A stretch of 64,000 nucleotides of DNA, taken from contig JAQFWX010000073.1 of assembly GCA_027605045.1 (NCBI GenBank), positions 62,001-126,000 of the forward strand. Direction: 5' to 3'. Every line of letters starts with the position of its first letter. Position 1 is the first letter of the stretch. The notes beneath the pieces are model-generated. The model ran no database searches, was not told the DNA's origin, and was given only the letters and a program-made list of their open reading frames with translations. A program made the translations under genes and the position numbers. Origin of the DNA: Phallus indusiatus (lineage: Eukaryota > Basidiomycota > Agaricomycetes > Phallales > Phallaceae). Of this stretch, positions 23,684-36,549 are shown piece after piece.

Positions 23684-24273
23684 TGTGTCCATCCGGTGCA
23701 TCTGTACAAAAAGTTGCATAATCGCGTACTTTTTTGGTCTGCTCGATCGCAGGTAACCAGCATTTTTTCGGCAGGCCCCACAGAGCTCGAATCAGTCATA
23801 TCCACCAATCAGTGTGTGAGGATTGGTCCCATGGACTGTTTATGTTATCATCACCAGGAGTCCTCAAACACTTAGCACCCGTCACTGGGCTTGTGATATA
23901 TAAGATTTTAAACATTTTTCTGAACACATGGGAGACAGTTCTAGGTTATAATTACCTGACAAACTTTATAGATAACATCAAGTTAGTGGCAAGCATGATT
24001 GTATCAGATGAAACTTCATGCCCAACATACTCTTGCTTACCAACTATATATCAGTTGATGAGGAATCAATCAAATGGATTGAATGGATGGGGGATTGAAT
24101 GGATGGGAAGTACATAGGTTTGTATCAGTGGTCTAGCTTATAAGCTAAGAGCTTATTTTTTTTAGAGGTAACTTAAAGTAAGGATCTCAATAGGTATGGC
24201 ACTTGGATACAGGTACCCTATCTGCAGGTATTGGCAGTCACAGATCTCATACTATATCTGGATGAATATTTTA
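23684..24273. other. Unassigned A+T-rich sequence
   Basis: One plus-strand open frame (23,734-24,117, 127 codons) exists but has no recognisable motif and starts within sequence next to a transposon end, so I do not call it a gene. A family F-like start (TAAGGATCTCAATAGGTATG) occurs near 24,179. Confidence 0.35.
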
Positions 24274-24663
24274 CAGCAGTTTGCATTATGTAAGTCTGGC
24301 GCTTGTTTTGTCAATATAGTTGTGGAAATCTTGCGAACGCCATAGCTCATGCAGTTTTGAGAATTTCAACTTACTGTTTCTTTGAGATATGTTCAAAATT
24401 ACTGTATCTAGTGCACTATCTACTTTTTATGAGCTACTTTGAGGTTTTCCCCATTGCCGTTTTTTGGAGAGAAAAAGTCAAAATTTCAAATACACATTGA
24501 TAAGCTTAATAAAGTATATGATGCACTAGTCCTAATATATACGAACATATCATAAAGAAACATAAAGCCAAAATTCTCAAAATTGGACGAGCTATTGCGT
24601 TCACAAGGTCTCGACGATTATCTTGACAAGACAAGCGCCGGACTTACGTAATGCAAACTGCTG
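24274..24663. mobile_element. Mariner-type miniature element, family I, 390 bp
   Basis: CAGCAGTTTGCATTATGTAA ... TTACGTAATGCAAACTGCTG with TA on both sides. Two other copies (41,153-41,542 and 46,390-46,779) are also exactly 390 bp. The arms are inverted repeats reading TTGCGAACGC. There is no coding capacity. Confidence 0.88.
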
Positions 24664-24755
24664 TAAGTGCTGGGTACCCTTATGCAGGTATGGGTATTAC
24701 CCATGGGTTTGGCTTAGTTACTATATAATTATTGTATAATGGATACCCTTAAAAT

Positions 24756-24985
24756 TAGTGTGGCCACAGTTCAGTTTTTGGACCAAACCAAACTAAACCA
24801 AAAAAAGACTGAAATGAACCAATTTATCAGTTTGGTTTGGTTCAGTCTTTCAAACGGTTCAGTTCACAGTTTGGAGATTTTTGAAAAATTGCTGAACTGA
24901 TAGGAACCATTTACTGGTTCAGAAACCAATTCACATATTGCTATATAACTGGATCACAATGGTAAATTTTGTTGTGATTTTTTAC
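24756..24985. mobile_element. hAT family G fragment
   Basis: Starts TAGTGTGGCCACAGTTCAG as in family G, then GGTTTGGTTCAG repeats. It loses similarity near 24,985, so only one arm remains. Confidence 0.65.
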
Positions 24986-25522
24986 CTGTAGAAAATTCTC
25001 TGCAAAGTCTGCTATTTCATTGAAATATTGGAAGGTGGGTGCAATGAATAAATTTTCTTCACAAATATTGGTTGCACGCCTCCGATATGATGATATTAAT
25101 CATGCTCCTGTGTATCTGTAAACCTGGCATCACCACAAGCTGAAGGACTGTTACCCAAGGCCAGTTGGTAGAGGTGGTCATATCTGACTCACTGATTAGT
25201 AAGTGTTCAAATGACAGTGCAATATTGATACATACCTTTCCATCAAGGATAAAGGTGGTATCACTATCACAGGCAATAGGCTGTGGCAATAACCAGCATT
25301 GGCACAGAGCAATGGTGCTCCCAGTATACCAAGAGATGATGTGGCATGGTTGATGGCATATGGTGCTTTGTACAGCACAAACAATGAACTTCTGGTAATA
25401 TTACTTGAACTAAATGAGAGGTGAATGCATTGGTTGTTAAAATATGATCTGTACATCTCTCTAGGTAGATTCCAATGGGCACCTGTTAGACACCCAGATG
25501 CTGCATAGATAAGCCTGGAGTC

Positions 25523-25699
25523 TATTAGAATTGGTATAGAGATGATGTTATATTAACCTCAACACACTGGAGACAGATGGTGAATACTCTGTATAAAGAG
25601 TATTCTCATCACTCTAGGCTTACCTATACTGTGTCTGGGCGCCCATAGTGCTGGTATAATCTAATCTACTGAGGAAGATGTACAGATCATATTCTAACA
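25523..25699 (-). mobile_element. Short LTR-like element, family J
   Basis: 177 bp, plus-strand view TATTAGAATTGGTATAGAGA ... ATCATATTCTAACA, with near-matching duplications GAGTC / GAGTT. A degraded J stretch in the other orientation precedes it (about 25,450-25,520). Confidence 0.7.
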
Positions 25700-25944
25700 G
25701 AGTTATGGGAATACTGGTATTCACCATCTGTCTCCAGTATTGTTGAGGTTATTATAACATCATTTTTATACCAATTCCAATACTCACTTCTATACAAACA
25801 TTCTGAGGACTTGCTCTTACTGGCAACATATGATATATCACACACTCAAAAGTATGGTTGACTCCAGCATGGACTATCTTTTCTGTTTCAACTTAAGTAC
25901 CAGCCATGAGGGGAATGAGTGTTTCCTGTTCAACCTAAATACCA

Positions 25945-26480
25945 TCAATAATGATATGATGGTTTCTTCTTTCCTGTCTCTGATAGATTTGTGAAGGATA
26001 TGCTGGTGGTTAGTATACTATACAACAGTATGGAATAGACAAGATAGGCAAACAATTTGATATAAAGAAAAGAACATACCTGAATTACATGCTCCAGCCT
26101 CTCTAGCAGCATCAGTGAGTTCATTGATCCAAGTCTTAACCATCTGGGCTGAGCCTTTATCAGCATTACTCCTTCAATGTCCAGCAAATAATGGATATGG
26201 TTCCCATTAGACCTTTACTGCATTCTTGAAGCTTAATTTCATCTGCCTTGTAACCAAATGTGACATGCATGACCTTGTTGAAGCTTGCCCACACACCCTT
26301 GTGGTAGAAGGGATGAAGATGGTGGTGACTCCAAGGAAGAGCCTCGAAAAGTTCAGCAAGTGCATTACACTCATCTTTGAAAACCTGAGAAACATACCAT
26401 GTGTCAAGTGCTGTATTCCAAGCCTACTCTGGCCAGAGTACCATAGTGCCAGATCCACAGTACTGTGTGTCTGCTGTTCT
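25945..26480 (-). pseudogene. Unrecognised coding remnant
   Basis: Minus-strand frames carry protein-like sequence: an N-terminal part with LAELFEALPWSHHHLHPFY and VMHVTFGYKADE (about 26,420-26,230), then in another frame QMVKTWINELTDAAREAGA (about 26,160-26,090), followed by a plausible GT donor. Frames change and stop codons intervene, so it is broken. It lies among transposon remnants and is probably transposon-derived; the family was not recognised. Confidence 0.35.
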
Positions 26481-26834
26481 CAATCACAAGTGGTCCAGTT
26501 GGGTTTTTTTGTTAGAATATGGTAATTAACTATTATGGTCAACTGTCATTCTATATAGTAATCATTGTGTCATTTTTGATTGTATTTTCTCTGATCTGTA
26601 GCTTACAACAAGTCAGATGATTGTTGATTAAGTGATGTAAGCACCTGTACCAGGTAACAATTCAAGTTTATTATGCACAAACTTTATCTTAGCGCTGGTG
26701 CACAGATCACTGTCCATGTATATAATCTTCTTATAGAGATTATTTACACTGCAAAACCTTCATAAGTTAGTATTAGAGCTGTGCTCACCACACTTCAATT
26801 CCTATAAGCTGATCAACTGCATTTTCTTATGCTA

Positions 26835-27315
26835 TGTCACACCCAGCATGCCCCATGACCTTTTTCGGGGTTTACATAAGTCACACTTTGTGACCCATTA
26901 CTTATATCCCAGTATGCAACTTGTACTACTTTTTCTGTACTACTCCATACTTTGTGCACAGCCCCCTGATCTGGTCATTGAGCACATCTGCTCAACTGCC
27001 TGACTAACCAGGGGACCAGTTAGTCCAGACTCTGCCTAGTTTAGCCATCCTGAATACCACCGTCTCTTTCTTGTTTCTTTCTCCTTTTAGTATAGTTACT
27101 TGTGTATTTAAACCCTAGTCTTATAACTGGGAATCCTTAGTCAGAATGTTAATAAGTTCTTCCTCTTATGTAGTCCACCTCTGTTCTTCTCCATACTCTG
27201 TGTACTGTGTCTCATACCTAGTTGTGAACTCAGGTGTAGTCCAAATCCCAATTATCGTCAGACCTCTTGGGCAATCTAAGTCCTTTGTCTTACTTAATGT
27301 CAGACTTGTGTGGGT
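26835..27315 (+). mobile_element. Family E LTR copy
   Basis: TGTCACACCCAGCATGCCCC ... ATGTCAGACTTGTG. It follows the 11,209 copy in order but nearly all CpG sites are gone. The right end is set where similarity stops; no target duplication was found. Confidence 0.6.
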
Positions 27316-27404
27316 AAGTAAATCTTACTCAATTCTGAGTCATCTTCATATGCATTGAGGTTGATAATTATGTAAGGGTTGGCAAATCAAGTTTTTGAAT
27401 ATTA

Positions 27405-28600
27405 CTGCTGTTATAGTATTGTAAGGCACGCACATTTTTGAATGCAAAAAAATTCATCCCAATAAAGTTGTCATATCTCATGAGGTCTGTGATGCATGTC
27501 ACTGGAGACATTGTAGGGTTTAGCCAAAAGAAGGATCTTAAGAAAATTATAGTTCAAGGTATAGACTATTGATGATTTACCAAATTGCACAATTATATTA
27601 TAATTAATACTTGGATTAAGGGATTCTGTTTGGAAAATTGTCAGTGTACTGCTATAATATCTTGGTTGAATTATATAATAATTCTTTATCATATAAGCCC
27701 ATGATCAATGTTATCCATTCAGTAAAATAGTAAACAGAATGAAACTTACATTATCATCATCTATATTGAAGAATGTTCTGAAAATGTTGTTTATATTTAT
27801 TGTGAGAATATATTTCTATTATAATTTAGATGCATGGGAAAAGCTTAATTTTAAGCATGAGGATACTCTTTGTAATATTAGAGTTTTCCTGGGAAAACCT
27901 TAATAATACATGGATTCCTGGAAAATCTTGAGAAAACTCTAATGTCACAAATTGTGACCTTAAGTTTTAATTACATAGAAACTCAATATTTACCACACCC
28001 TCAAAATTATGATAAAATACTTTATTGACAAATAATTATATCAACTTGAATACATAATTTTCCACTATAGTTAATAATAATATATGTTTTAGTTTGTATA
28101 CTGTTTGACTGAATAGAGAAAGTTATTCATAGTGTTATATAAGTAAAATTATTACAGAATTTAACTAAGATAATAATAGCAGCATACTGACAATTTTGCA
28201 AGCCAGAATCCCTTAATCTGAGTATTAGTTATAATATGATTGCACAATTTGGTAAATCATCAATAGTCTATACCTCGAACTATAATTTTCTTAAGATCCT
28301 TTTTTTGGCTAAACCCTACAATGTCTCCAGTGTGTTTTGTTTGACTTGATTTTTACTGCATCTTGTTCAGAAAAAAATCTAGTTTTATTTTTGAATAAAT
28401 ATGTGTATTCATGGTAAAATTTGAAGTATAATTTTGAAGGTCTACTACAGGTTGAAAATATATTGGGAAATGTTGCCTGAATTTTTTATGAAACAGATAC
28501 AACTTACAGAAAGCAAGATTTGGACCAGAAACAACAATTTTATTGAGGTGAATTTTTTTTAATTCAGAAATGCATGTGCCTTACAGTACTATAATAGCAG
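27405..28600. mobile_element. Foldback miniature element interrupted by a CACTA element
   Basis: CTGCTGTTATAGTATTGTAA at the left and TTACAGTACTATAATAGCAG at the right, TA on both sides. About 360 bp of its own sequence remain around the nested CACTA element at 27,500-28,332. Confidence 0.8.
27500..28332. mobile_element. CACTA-like non-autonomous element nested in a foldback element
   Basis: 833 bp, CACTGGAGACATTGTAGGGT ... ACCCTACAATGTCTCCAGTG, 3-bp duplications TGT (27,497-27,499 and 28,333-28,335). Closely similar to 16,012-16,847. Confidence 0.88.
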
Positions 28601-28704
28601 TAATGATTTTGTAGCACTCCCTACTGTCCAAGTCCCACAAAGTCTTTAGGTGAAGCTTCAAAAATTCAGTGAGATACTCATCTAGTTCCTTGTTTCCAAG
28701 TAAA

Positions 28705-28937
28705 TATTAGAATTGGTATAGAGACGATGTTATATTATCCTCAACAACACCGGAGATAGATGGTGAATACTCTGTATATATTATTTCATGAATTATGAAC
28801 ATACCTGGAGACAGATGGTGAATACTCTGTATAAAGAGTATTCCCATCACTCCAGGCTTACCTATACTGCGTCTGGGCACCCATAGCGGTGGTATAATCT
28901 AATCTACCTAGAGAGATGTATAGATCATATTCTAACA
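28705..28937 (-). mobile_element. Family J element with internal duplication
   Basis: Plus-strand view TATTAGAATTGGTATAG ... CATATTCTAACA, duplications GTAAA at 28,700-28,704 and 28,938-28,942. The segment GGAGACAGATGGTGAATACT occurs twice inside, as in the copy at 32,222-32,430. Confidence 0.82.
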
Positions 28938-30842
28938 GTAAATTGGGATTGATCAGAGGAAGGATAGCAAGGTGTTGATTTATAAAAGGAAGCATATGAT
29001 TATCGTCATCATTTGTTATATTGTCCCTAGATGAACTGCTAGGTGGAAAATTAGAGCAAGTGCATTTTCATATACAGAATCGTATACAACATTTCCTTCA
29101 TTTCATTTACCCATTTTAAGATGAACAGCCCACTTAACATGTTTGGTGAACTCACAAGTGTTCATTACTGTGAGCATACTGGTTGCAACTACAATGTATA
29201 TGTGTCTGGATTATAATGAACAGTGAGAAAAATTAGTAAAAGAAGAACCTTACTCAAAGAGGGTACATGTCAGGGTATGCTGCTATTATTATTTTACTTA
29301 TATAACACTTTGAATAACTTTCTCTATTCAGTCAAACAGTATGCAAACTAAAACATATATCATTATTGACTATGGTGGTAAATCATATATCAAAGTTGAT
29401 ATAATTACTTGTTATCTCTCTAAGTAGATTAGATTGTACCAGCACTATGGGTGCCCAGACGCAGTATAGGTAAGCCTGGAGTGATGGGAATACTCTTTAT
29501 ACAGAGTATTCACCATCTGTCTCCAGTGCTGTTGGGGTTAATATAACATCGTCTCTATACCACTTTTGACAACAAGTGCTTTCCCTTGCCTCTACAAGGC
29601 TTCTACATGCACCCCTGAAAGGTAAAAATTTATGAAAAAAACAAATTATGTAAAACAGATTATAAGATAATTCATCATGTCATGGTCATAGGTTTTGCAA
29701 AGATTTTGATGTAAAACATTTTTCTCAGAACAAAAAGTGTGGAAAGAAAAAATTTTTAGGCTGAACTAATTTAGTACTGATAATAAATAGAGCTGAGCAA
29801 AAAACATTTCATTCTGACTTCAGCATAAAATGCTAGCCTATTTTCTGTTTGTTCCTATGCTTGCCCTGTTCAAGGGATTTGCCACTCAAGGTGGCTCTAG
29901 TATATAAAAGTCAGAACAAGAGAAAATACAAACAAACATAACACAATGATTACATATTAGAATGATGCTAATAGTTAATTATCATATTCTAACAGGTGTA
30001 TTCAACCAAGTCAATATTTATGTCTGGATTAATTTCCACAGCAGAAGTTTGCCATGATCCAAAGTTGGTTACTGAGGATGATTTGTACTCTTTTGGTTTA
30101 GATATAGGACATTAGTAAGCATAAGCATCATGGTGTGTGTACATATGCCTTTACTGATTATAAAGTGTCAATGATGGTTTAACCACTTTTAACACCCACA
30201 TTGCATTATTGAGATTGAGACAATGGGAAGGATCCTATGTAAATTTGAGAGAAAACTGTACTCACAGAATCACAATGAGGACCCACAAGCCATAGATTCT
30301 TTTCAAAGGTATGCACAAGTGACATTCTTATGAGGCGGATGGATGAGATAACTCAGAAATGACAGACAGCCAAAATCTGAGAGGGTTGGTTTCTGAATCA
30401 CAATAATAAATAGCAGGTGGGAGCAATTAAGTATACACCAGGAGAGGTTGTCACCTTCCATTTGTCAACCTCTAGGTTTTTCTACACTGTGAGTTTTCCC
30501 TATTCTTTCCAAAATAATCATGCTTACACATTGTTTGAGTGAAGTTCGAAGATGATCTTTCAACCAAAAGATGATACCATAGCTTACTACACTGCCCTTG
30601 TCACCCTTCTCATTACCATTGTGTTCATGCTCAACCCTCCTCACATCTCTTCTCAATCTGGAACAAGATGCCAGTATGACAAATCTTCAATTTACCACTT
30701 ACAAGGATATGGACAAGAATGATGGGATGACAAGTCCAAGGAGGAGTTTCTCACCTTTATTCAATAGGAATAATAATAATGTAAGTTTCATTCTGTTTAT
30801 GTACATCGTCTCCTTTATAAATTTGTTATTCCTGTTTCCTTA
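28938..30842. other. Gene-free, CpG-depleted repeat remnants
   Basis: Holds a family J fragment at about 29,413-29,565 and decayed CACTA interior at about 29,290-29,405. Short open frames near 30,465-30,846 on both strands overlap and show no recognisable motif. Confidence 0.4.
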
Positions 30843-31010
30843 CTGATGCCCACAACATCACATCACTTAGGTTTAGTTTGGGCATAGTTGTGTCAGGACT
30901 GCATGTTGTATTGTCATTTCATATATATAGTTGCTGTACCTGGAGTGAGAGATCCTAAGCTTGTTCTCTTAAGATCCTCTCCCTCTAGTCTGAGCTGAGT
31001 AGCCTTAACA
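30843..31010 (+). mobile_element. Family A LTR, truncated 3' part
   Basis: From TGATGCCCACAACATCACATC to GAGTAGCCTTAACA. Sites that are CG in young A copies read TG or CA here. Confidence 0.75.
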
Positions 31011-32221
31011 GTACAGGATTGAATAAGGTATAGTATTTTTTTGAGATCTGTGCACTCAGATGGGTACAAAATCTCTCTTTTCTTTTACAGCAAGAGCCTG
31101 TGAAGCTTCAAGGTAAGCATGCCATAAAATGTTGTGACCTTGGTCATGGACCACACTGGTATGCTTTTCTGCTAGTGATGTAAGATGAAGTTGTCACATG
31201 TCACATGCACAAAGACTTGACAAGATTGATTTCCTCTTGGGAGAGAATGTCTTGTACCAAGCTCAAACATGATTGCCAATAGAAATGGTCATACTTGATG
31301 GGATGAACAGGGATATCATGTGGAATCAAAGAACCATATATGCTGACTACCTGTGACCTTCATGTTTTGGCATGTCCACACAGATAGATGAAAACTGTGA
31401 ACTGTAAAAAAAATAATTACAGTAAGCTATTTATATGACCTGCTTCTGATTCTAAATTTCTTACTTCATGATGATACAAAGGCATAATGTGATCAATTTA
31501 TTTGCAATTAACCACAAAATGGAAGTTAATCAGAAAAAAAAATCCTGTCATTGCACTTCATTTTTTTTCATTCTTATTTTTTTTTGTTTTTTTATTCAAT
31601 GAATGTTTGAGATAAAGTATATTTGGTTAAATGGTTTCATTTACCCCTTTTACCCCAAAGTCTAAAAAAATCAATACTAGCATCATATGTATTTATTGGG
31701 TTTTATTAAGAATTGGTGTCTTGATCCATTTACTTAACACAAATAAATTGCAATAGATAACTCCAATTTGTTACACTGCTGACCAGTGTCTACCTCTTAT
31801 CCTCCAATGCAAAAAAAAACTATATATATAATCAACAAATTTTGAATGATCCTACACTCTCATTGTTGTGCTCCAAAATTTTCCTAACTAAGATAAGTTC
31901 TGAATTTTGGTTCAGTGCAAAGTTCTAATTCACCAGCAAACCCTCAAACATCCAACTCACACATCAGCCCCTTGCACCAATGAATCTGTATCCCCATTTC
32001 ATTATTCACCTGTCACCCCTCTATTAGAATTAGTATAGAGACGATGTTATATTAACCTCAACAACACTGGAGACAGATGGTGAATAATAAATAAACTTTG
32101 TTTTTTACTTCACTAACACCTACAGGATCATCATTGTCATTGATTTATTCCAGTCCCACCCCAAATTAGTTGCATTTCATGCTCACTGTTGATTCACTGT
32201 TGACTTTCTATTCTTACTCAC
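31011..32221. other. Gene-free A+T-rich stretch
   Basis: No coding sequence is supported. It contains a truncated family J piece at about 32,022-32,090 and homopolymer runs near 31,560-31,600. Confidence 0.4.
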
Positions 32222-32430
32222 TGTTAGAATATGATTTGTACATCTCTCTAAGTAGATTAGATTGTACCAGCGCTATGGGCGCCCAGATAGGTAAGCCTGG
32301 AGTGATGGGAATATTCACCATCTGTCTCCAGGTATGTTCATAATTCATGACATAATATATACAGAGTATTCACCATCTGTCTCCAGTGCTGTTTAGGTTA
32401 ATATAACATTGTCTATATATCAATCTAATA
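32222..32430 (+). mobile_element. Family J element with internal duplication
   Basis: 209 bp, TGTTAGAATATGATTTGTAC ... ATCAATCTAATA, exact duplications CTCAC at 32,217-32,221 and 32,431-32,435. It shares the duplicated TTCACCATCTGTCTCCAG block with 28,705-28,937. Confidence 0.85.
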
Positions 32431-32780
32431 CTCACACCTTGTACATCATTTCATCAGTCATTGCAGTTGATGTTAGTGTTTGATTTGTGTTGGTTTGATA
32501 TCAGCACATACATTAACCTCCTCCCCATATCCCACAAACACTCTCTCACACTCTCTCATACCGAAATCAGCACCAGGACCTGCTCCACAGTAGATTAATG
32601 ACCTTGAAACAAATATCTTTGTGGTCTTTTGATCACTTATAGCCAACACATAAAGCTATTGAGTTCAGATCACTACATCATCTGTTTAATATTGCACTGC
32701 CTTTCCTTATGTTACATTTTTTCTGTTGATAATCACACTAGTGGGACCATCATTCCAATGTCAGCTGTACTGAATGGTTT

Positions 32781-32910
32781 TGTTAGGGCTACTAAGACTC
32801 ACACTACAGGAAGGGGGATCCTAAGTAATGTATTGAGAAATGACTATACTACTCACCTAGAGGGAGGGGGATCCTAAGAGAACAAGCTTAGGGGCCCTCA
32901 CTCTAGGTAC
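32781..32910 (-). mobile_element. Family A LTR, truncated
   Basis: Plus-strand view TGTTAGGGCTACTAAGACTC through CTAAGAGAACAAGCTTAGG to CTCTAGGTACA. The far end is missing. Confidence 0.75.
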
Positions 32911-33849
32911 AGTCACCTTGCTCTGCAAGGTCTACTCCCATGTCAAATGTGCAAAAGATACTTGCAGGTACAGATACTTGATATCCCAGTGTCTATCTTC
33001 ATATTAGTCATCTTGTCCTTCCTCTGCGACTGTTATCCTACTGTCATTGTTGTTAACTCTTTATTTTTCCGCTGTAATGTGTGGACCTCTTGTGCTTGGG
33101 GGTACTAAATATATATATTTTCAATTCTAGCTGGCAGAACTCTGGTTTTCACTTATTGTCATCCACCAATCTTTTGTCTTTTCATTCAGATCCCTCAACC
33201 TTCTATCCCACTGTGGAAAAAACTGCTGACGAAAATTTGCTGGAACTAGTGGGAAAACCAAACATCCAGTAAAATCAGTGTGGTTAAACCATTCTCAAAA
33301 TTAATGGATTTGACCAGTGAATTCATCTTTGGTTTGAGCCTTATATTAAAGGTAGGGATACCCAATGGTTTAAGCGAGGGGTGTCTCCATTACTTATCTG
33401 AATGGAATCTTTACATGTTTTTTATTAGACTCAGCCAATAAAATACTGTTGGCTTCAGTCCACTGAGTTGACAGTGGTAAGTCTGAATTTTTTTGACAGG
33501 ATAAGTCCATTTTTTTAAAAACCATTTCCGAACATCTGAAATTGGATAGTAGTTGCTCCCTCAGTGTGCCAGTGCTGGCTCTCTCAGCAGTTCCCACTCC
33601 CACTTATTAGATAAGAGTTTACTCTTTTTCATTGATAATCTTGCTAACAGCTGTAGTTGTCCCAGAATCACCAAAATATTGAGTTTTGCAGTAGGATGGA
33701 CATAAGGTGGACTCAAGGGGTCCTCATCCAGTGAGTGTATTATCTTGTCTTTGTTGCTTTACTTGTTTAGTGCTGATCATTACCATAGTTAGATATTCAA
33801 ATATTAACTTGTATAATAACTAGTTATATACTACAATAATATGATAATT

Positions 33850-34771
33850 TTTATAATTTTTTTAAAAAAATAAGTGATAAGTGAGCTAAAAAACTAATAA
33901 CTGAGTGCGAGTACCAGTTTTGGTTTATTGTGAATACCACTGAATTAAGTTGGAAGTTCCAATTTTCAGAAAATAGGTTTTCCCAGAGAGAAGAAATTGG
34001 AAAAGGAGTGAAGAACCATGGAAATTTTTGTGGTGCCGTCACTGATTTCATCATGGGGCTTCTGGGTGAATTTACTGGGTGTACCATTGATAAATCCATG
34101 GTAGCCCCAGACCAATTCTGGCGCAGTTTTTTCCACAGTGTCCTCCTGTTCAAGATAAACATCCTGAGGTTGTCTTAAGAGGTCCATGTTGAGTCCGTGT
34201 AACAGCTGAATGGTATGTCAACCAGAACTCCAGGATCAAGTGACATAATAATTGAAATTTGTCAGTTTACTCCCCATTGGTGGTTGTGCAAGATTGACTA
34301 TTACATGTGAGAGAGTCTGTCCCTGTGACCTATTATCTGTGAAATTTCGGGTGGAGCTAACAGACAGTCATTGTACAGGATGGTGATTTGGAAGGTTAGT
34401 GATGCATAGGACCTCTAGTTTTTCTTCCTTCCATAACAGATGTCTTTCACAGACTGCACAGACTCCCATTTTTGTAGCTGCGATTGAGGTTGCATTCAGG
34501 AAGTTATGCATGCATGACCTGACTTCTTCGGTTGTTGCAATGTGAAAACATCTCAAGATGTCAATGTCGACATGTTGATCAAAATACTCTGTTGCACACT
34601 GCATATCTTCCTTTGCTGTTCATCCCCTGCCTTTGTTGACAAGTTGTTCTTGATGTGTTTTTCATCATCTGTCAATTTTTCCACATGTTGGAGAAGTGGA
34701 TCTTTACTCCTCTTGGCAGATTGAGGAAAACAATGGTTTGGTAAAGCAAAAAGTATTTCTTGCACTGTCAA
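33850..34771 (-). pseudogene. Helitron/PIF1-type helicase, internally deleted remnant
   Basis: The 5' part (about 34,771-34,368) carries the N-terminal zinc-finger-like block of the large fungal Helitron/PIF1-like helicases, with VCAVCERHLLWKEE and ITNLPNHHPV. Just downstream (from about 34,345) the reading jumps to the far C-terminal part of the same family: SQGQTLSHVIVNLAQPP, then a decayed version of the family's VALSRS-GR-TIRLLRDF block, then VYLEQEDTVEKT. All ATPase motifs between are absent, so roughly a thousand residues were deleted. Several stop codons and frame changes confirm it is dead. Family assignment rests on motif memory, not a search. Confidence 0.55.
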
Positions 34772-35013
34772 GGGAGACAGTTATTTTAAACATTTCATCA
34801 AAAAATGTTTTTGTAAACATACAAACCATGCAACAACACCCACAGAGATTGCATGGGTAGGAGCTGATCGTGAAAATTTTTCATGAAATAAAAAACACTT
34901 AAAAAGAATCCTTCTGTCTCTTTCTGCACCTTTCTTTTCACCTTTTCATAATTACCAAAGAAGAAGAAAGTTTGTGGGTTCAGTTCACCCTCTAATATCC
35001 CATGTTTATCAGC

Positions 35014-35540
35014 ATGGAAGGCAATACCAAATCATCACCTAGACAAGTCATAAACAAAGATATGATTTTTGAAGACTTGCGAGAAGAGCTTATTGGGATT
35101 GGTATGTTTCATTCATATTCATTCCAGAGTTCTTATTGATAACCATTTCCAGGACAATATCTTGGCACTCATGAGCCTTCCTATGTAGATGTCGACTGGG
35201 AAGGATTTGAAAACAAAGGATTCTCTTGAAAATGGAGCCCCAGATGAGACTGTTTTTTTTCTAGTTGCAGAGATTAGTTTTTCATGATATCAGCATCATA
35301 CACTCCTTAAATCCTTTGATAGTGCCCCTGTCAAACCATTTGCAGACGCTGCATCCTTGTGGCACCTTGGGCTGAGCTGTGGAGAACTGACTATGTCCAT
35401 GCATAGAGCTATATCATGTTGTCTCATTCCACCAAAAGCATTGATAATACATTGATTCCTCCTAATCTGCATTGACAGAAACTATCAGGTGCTCTTGTGG
35501 AATGTGAATTCTCACTCATCACCATCAAAGGTATGTCAAG
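35014..35540 (+). pseudogene. Unrecognised coding remnant
   Basis: An ATG-led frame (starting MEGNTKSSPRQVINKDM) ends at a good donor (GGTATGTTTC); the acceptor TTTCCAG near 35,151 continues with LGTHEPSYVDVDWEGFE before stops appear. Further on, ADAASLWHLGLSCGELT (about 35,340-35,390) also looks coding. No family recognised; probably a decayed transposon-associated gene. Confidence 0.25.
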
Positions 35541-35769
35541 AGTGAATTCATAAAGAATGAAGAGTTTCTTTACAAAAATCTAAATACAAAGAATATGTAC
35601 CATTGCTGAATTAGTTATGATAGCGATAACAAGTTTTTTTCTATTTATATTTTTGACCAGAGTGCAAGGTGCCTCGCAGAGTTTACTCTGCATGTTCTAG
35701 TGACTATATACATGAAAAATGATAGCATGGCATGTGGCCCTGACATGACTCAGTGACATGATGTCACAG

Positions 35770-36022
35770 TAAGGCTGTTCACAGGTATGGGTATACCTGG
35801 ACACCCATAAGAGGTACTATTCAAATTAGTATAGAGACAATGTTATATTAACCTCAACAACACTAGAGACATACCTGGAGACAGATGGTGGGTACTCTTG
35901 TATGAGGAGTATTCCCATGACTCAAGGCTTACCTATGCAGCATCTGTGCACCCATAGCACTGGTATAATCTACAAAACTCACAGGCTTGGGTATCCAAAC
36001 TCATGGGTCATGAACAGCCTTA
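35770..36022. mobile_element. hAT CCCGCGGG-family element, decayed, with nested family J
   Basis: TAAGGCTGTTCACAGG ... CATGAACAGCCTTA with related 8-bp flanks TGTCACAG / TGTCATGG. Its interior is broken by a family J copy at about 35,818-35,972. Confidence 0.75.
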
Positions 36023-36108
36023 TGTCATGGGCATCAGGCCAAGAATGAGTGTGCAGCATACACAAGTAAAGAAATAGGAATTGGAATAAAATAAATAAAC
36101 ATAAGAGA

Positions 36109-36345
36109 CACTGGAGGCATTGTAGGGTTTAGCCAAAAGAAAGATCTTAAGCAATTTATAGTTTGAGGCATAGGCTATTGACAATTTACCAAATTACAAA
36201 AGTCAATGATAATAAATAAGGAGAAATAAAGGATGGTGATAGCATACTGACAATTTTCTGTGGCAGAATCCCTTGATATAGGTATAAATCATATTGTACT
36301 TTTTCTGTATGGGAAATTATCATATGTCTATACCTTGAACTCATT
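36109..36345. mobile_element. CACTA-like element fragment
   Basis: Starts CACTGGAGGCATTGTAGGGT and follows the CACTA family interior until about 36,345. The right end is lost. On the minus strand beyond it (about 36,525-36,390) a frame reading LGENPGATTYVSDQGG looks protein-like but is not recognised. Confidence 0.6.
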
Positions 36346-36549
36346 TCCAACCCTTGTATGAGGACAAAGGTATCCCAAATGTGCTGTCTTGAACAATCCT
36401 CACATATCTCCAATTGTTTTCTTGAGGTCAACATCCAATGTTCCCATAATACCTCCTTGGTCACTAACATAGGTGGTGGCACCTGGATTCTCCCCAAGGG
36501 CATCTAATGATAGTCTTGGAATAATATGGATCGCTGCTGTCTAAGCAAT

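Noticed and set aside
23734..24117. 127-codon plus-strand frame
   Set aside because: No recognisable motif, no splice structure, and located between element fragments; mentioned only as unassigned sequence.
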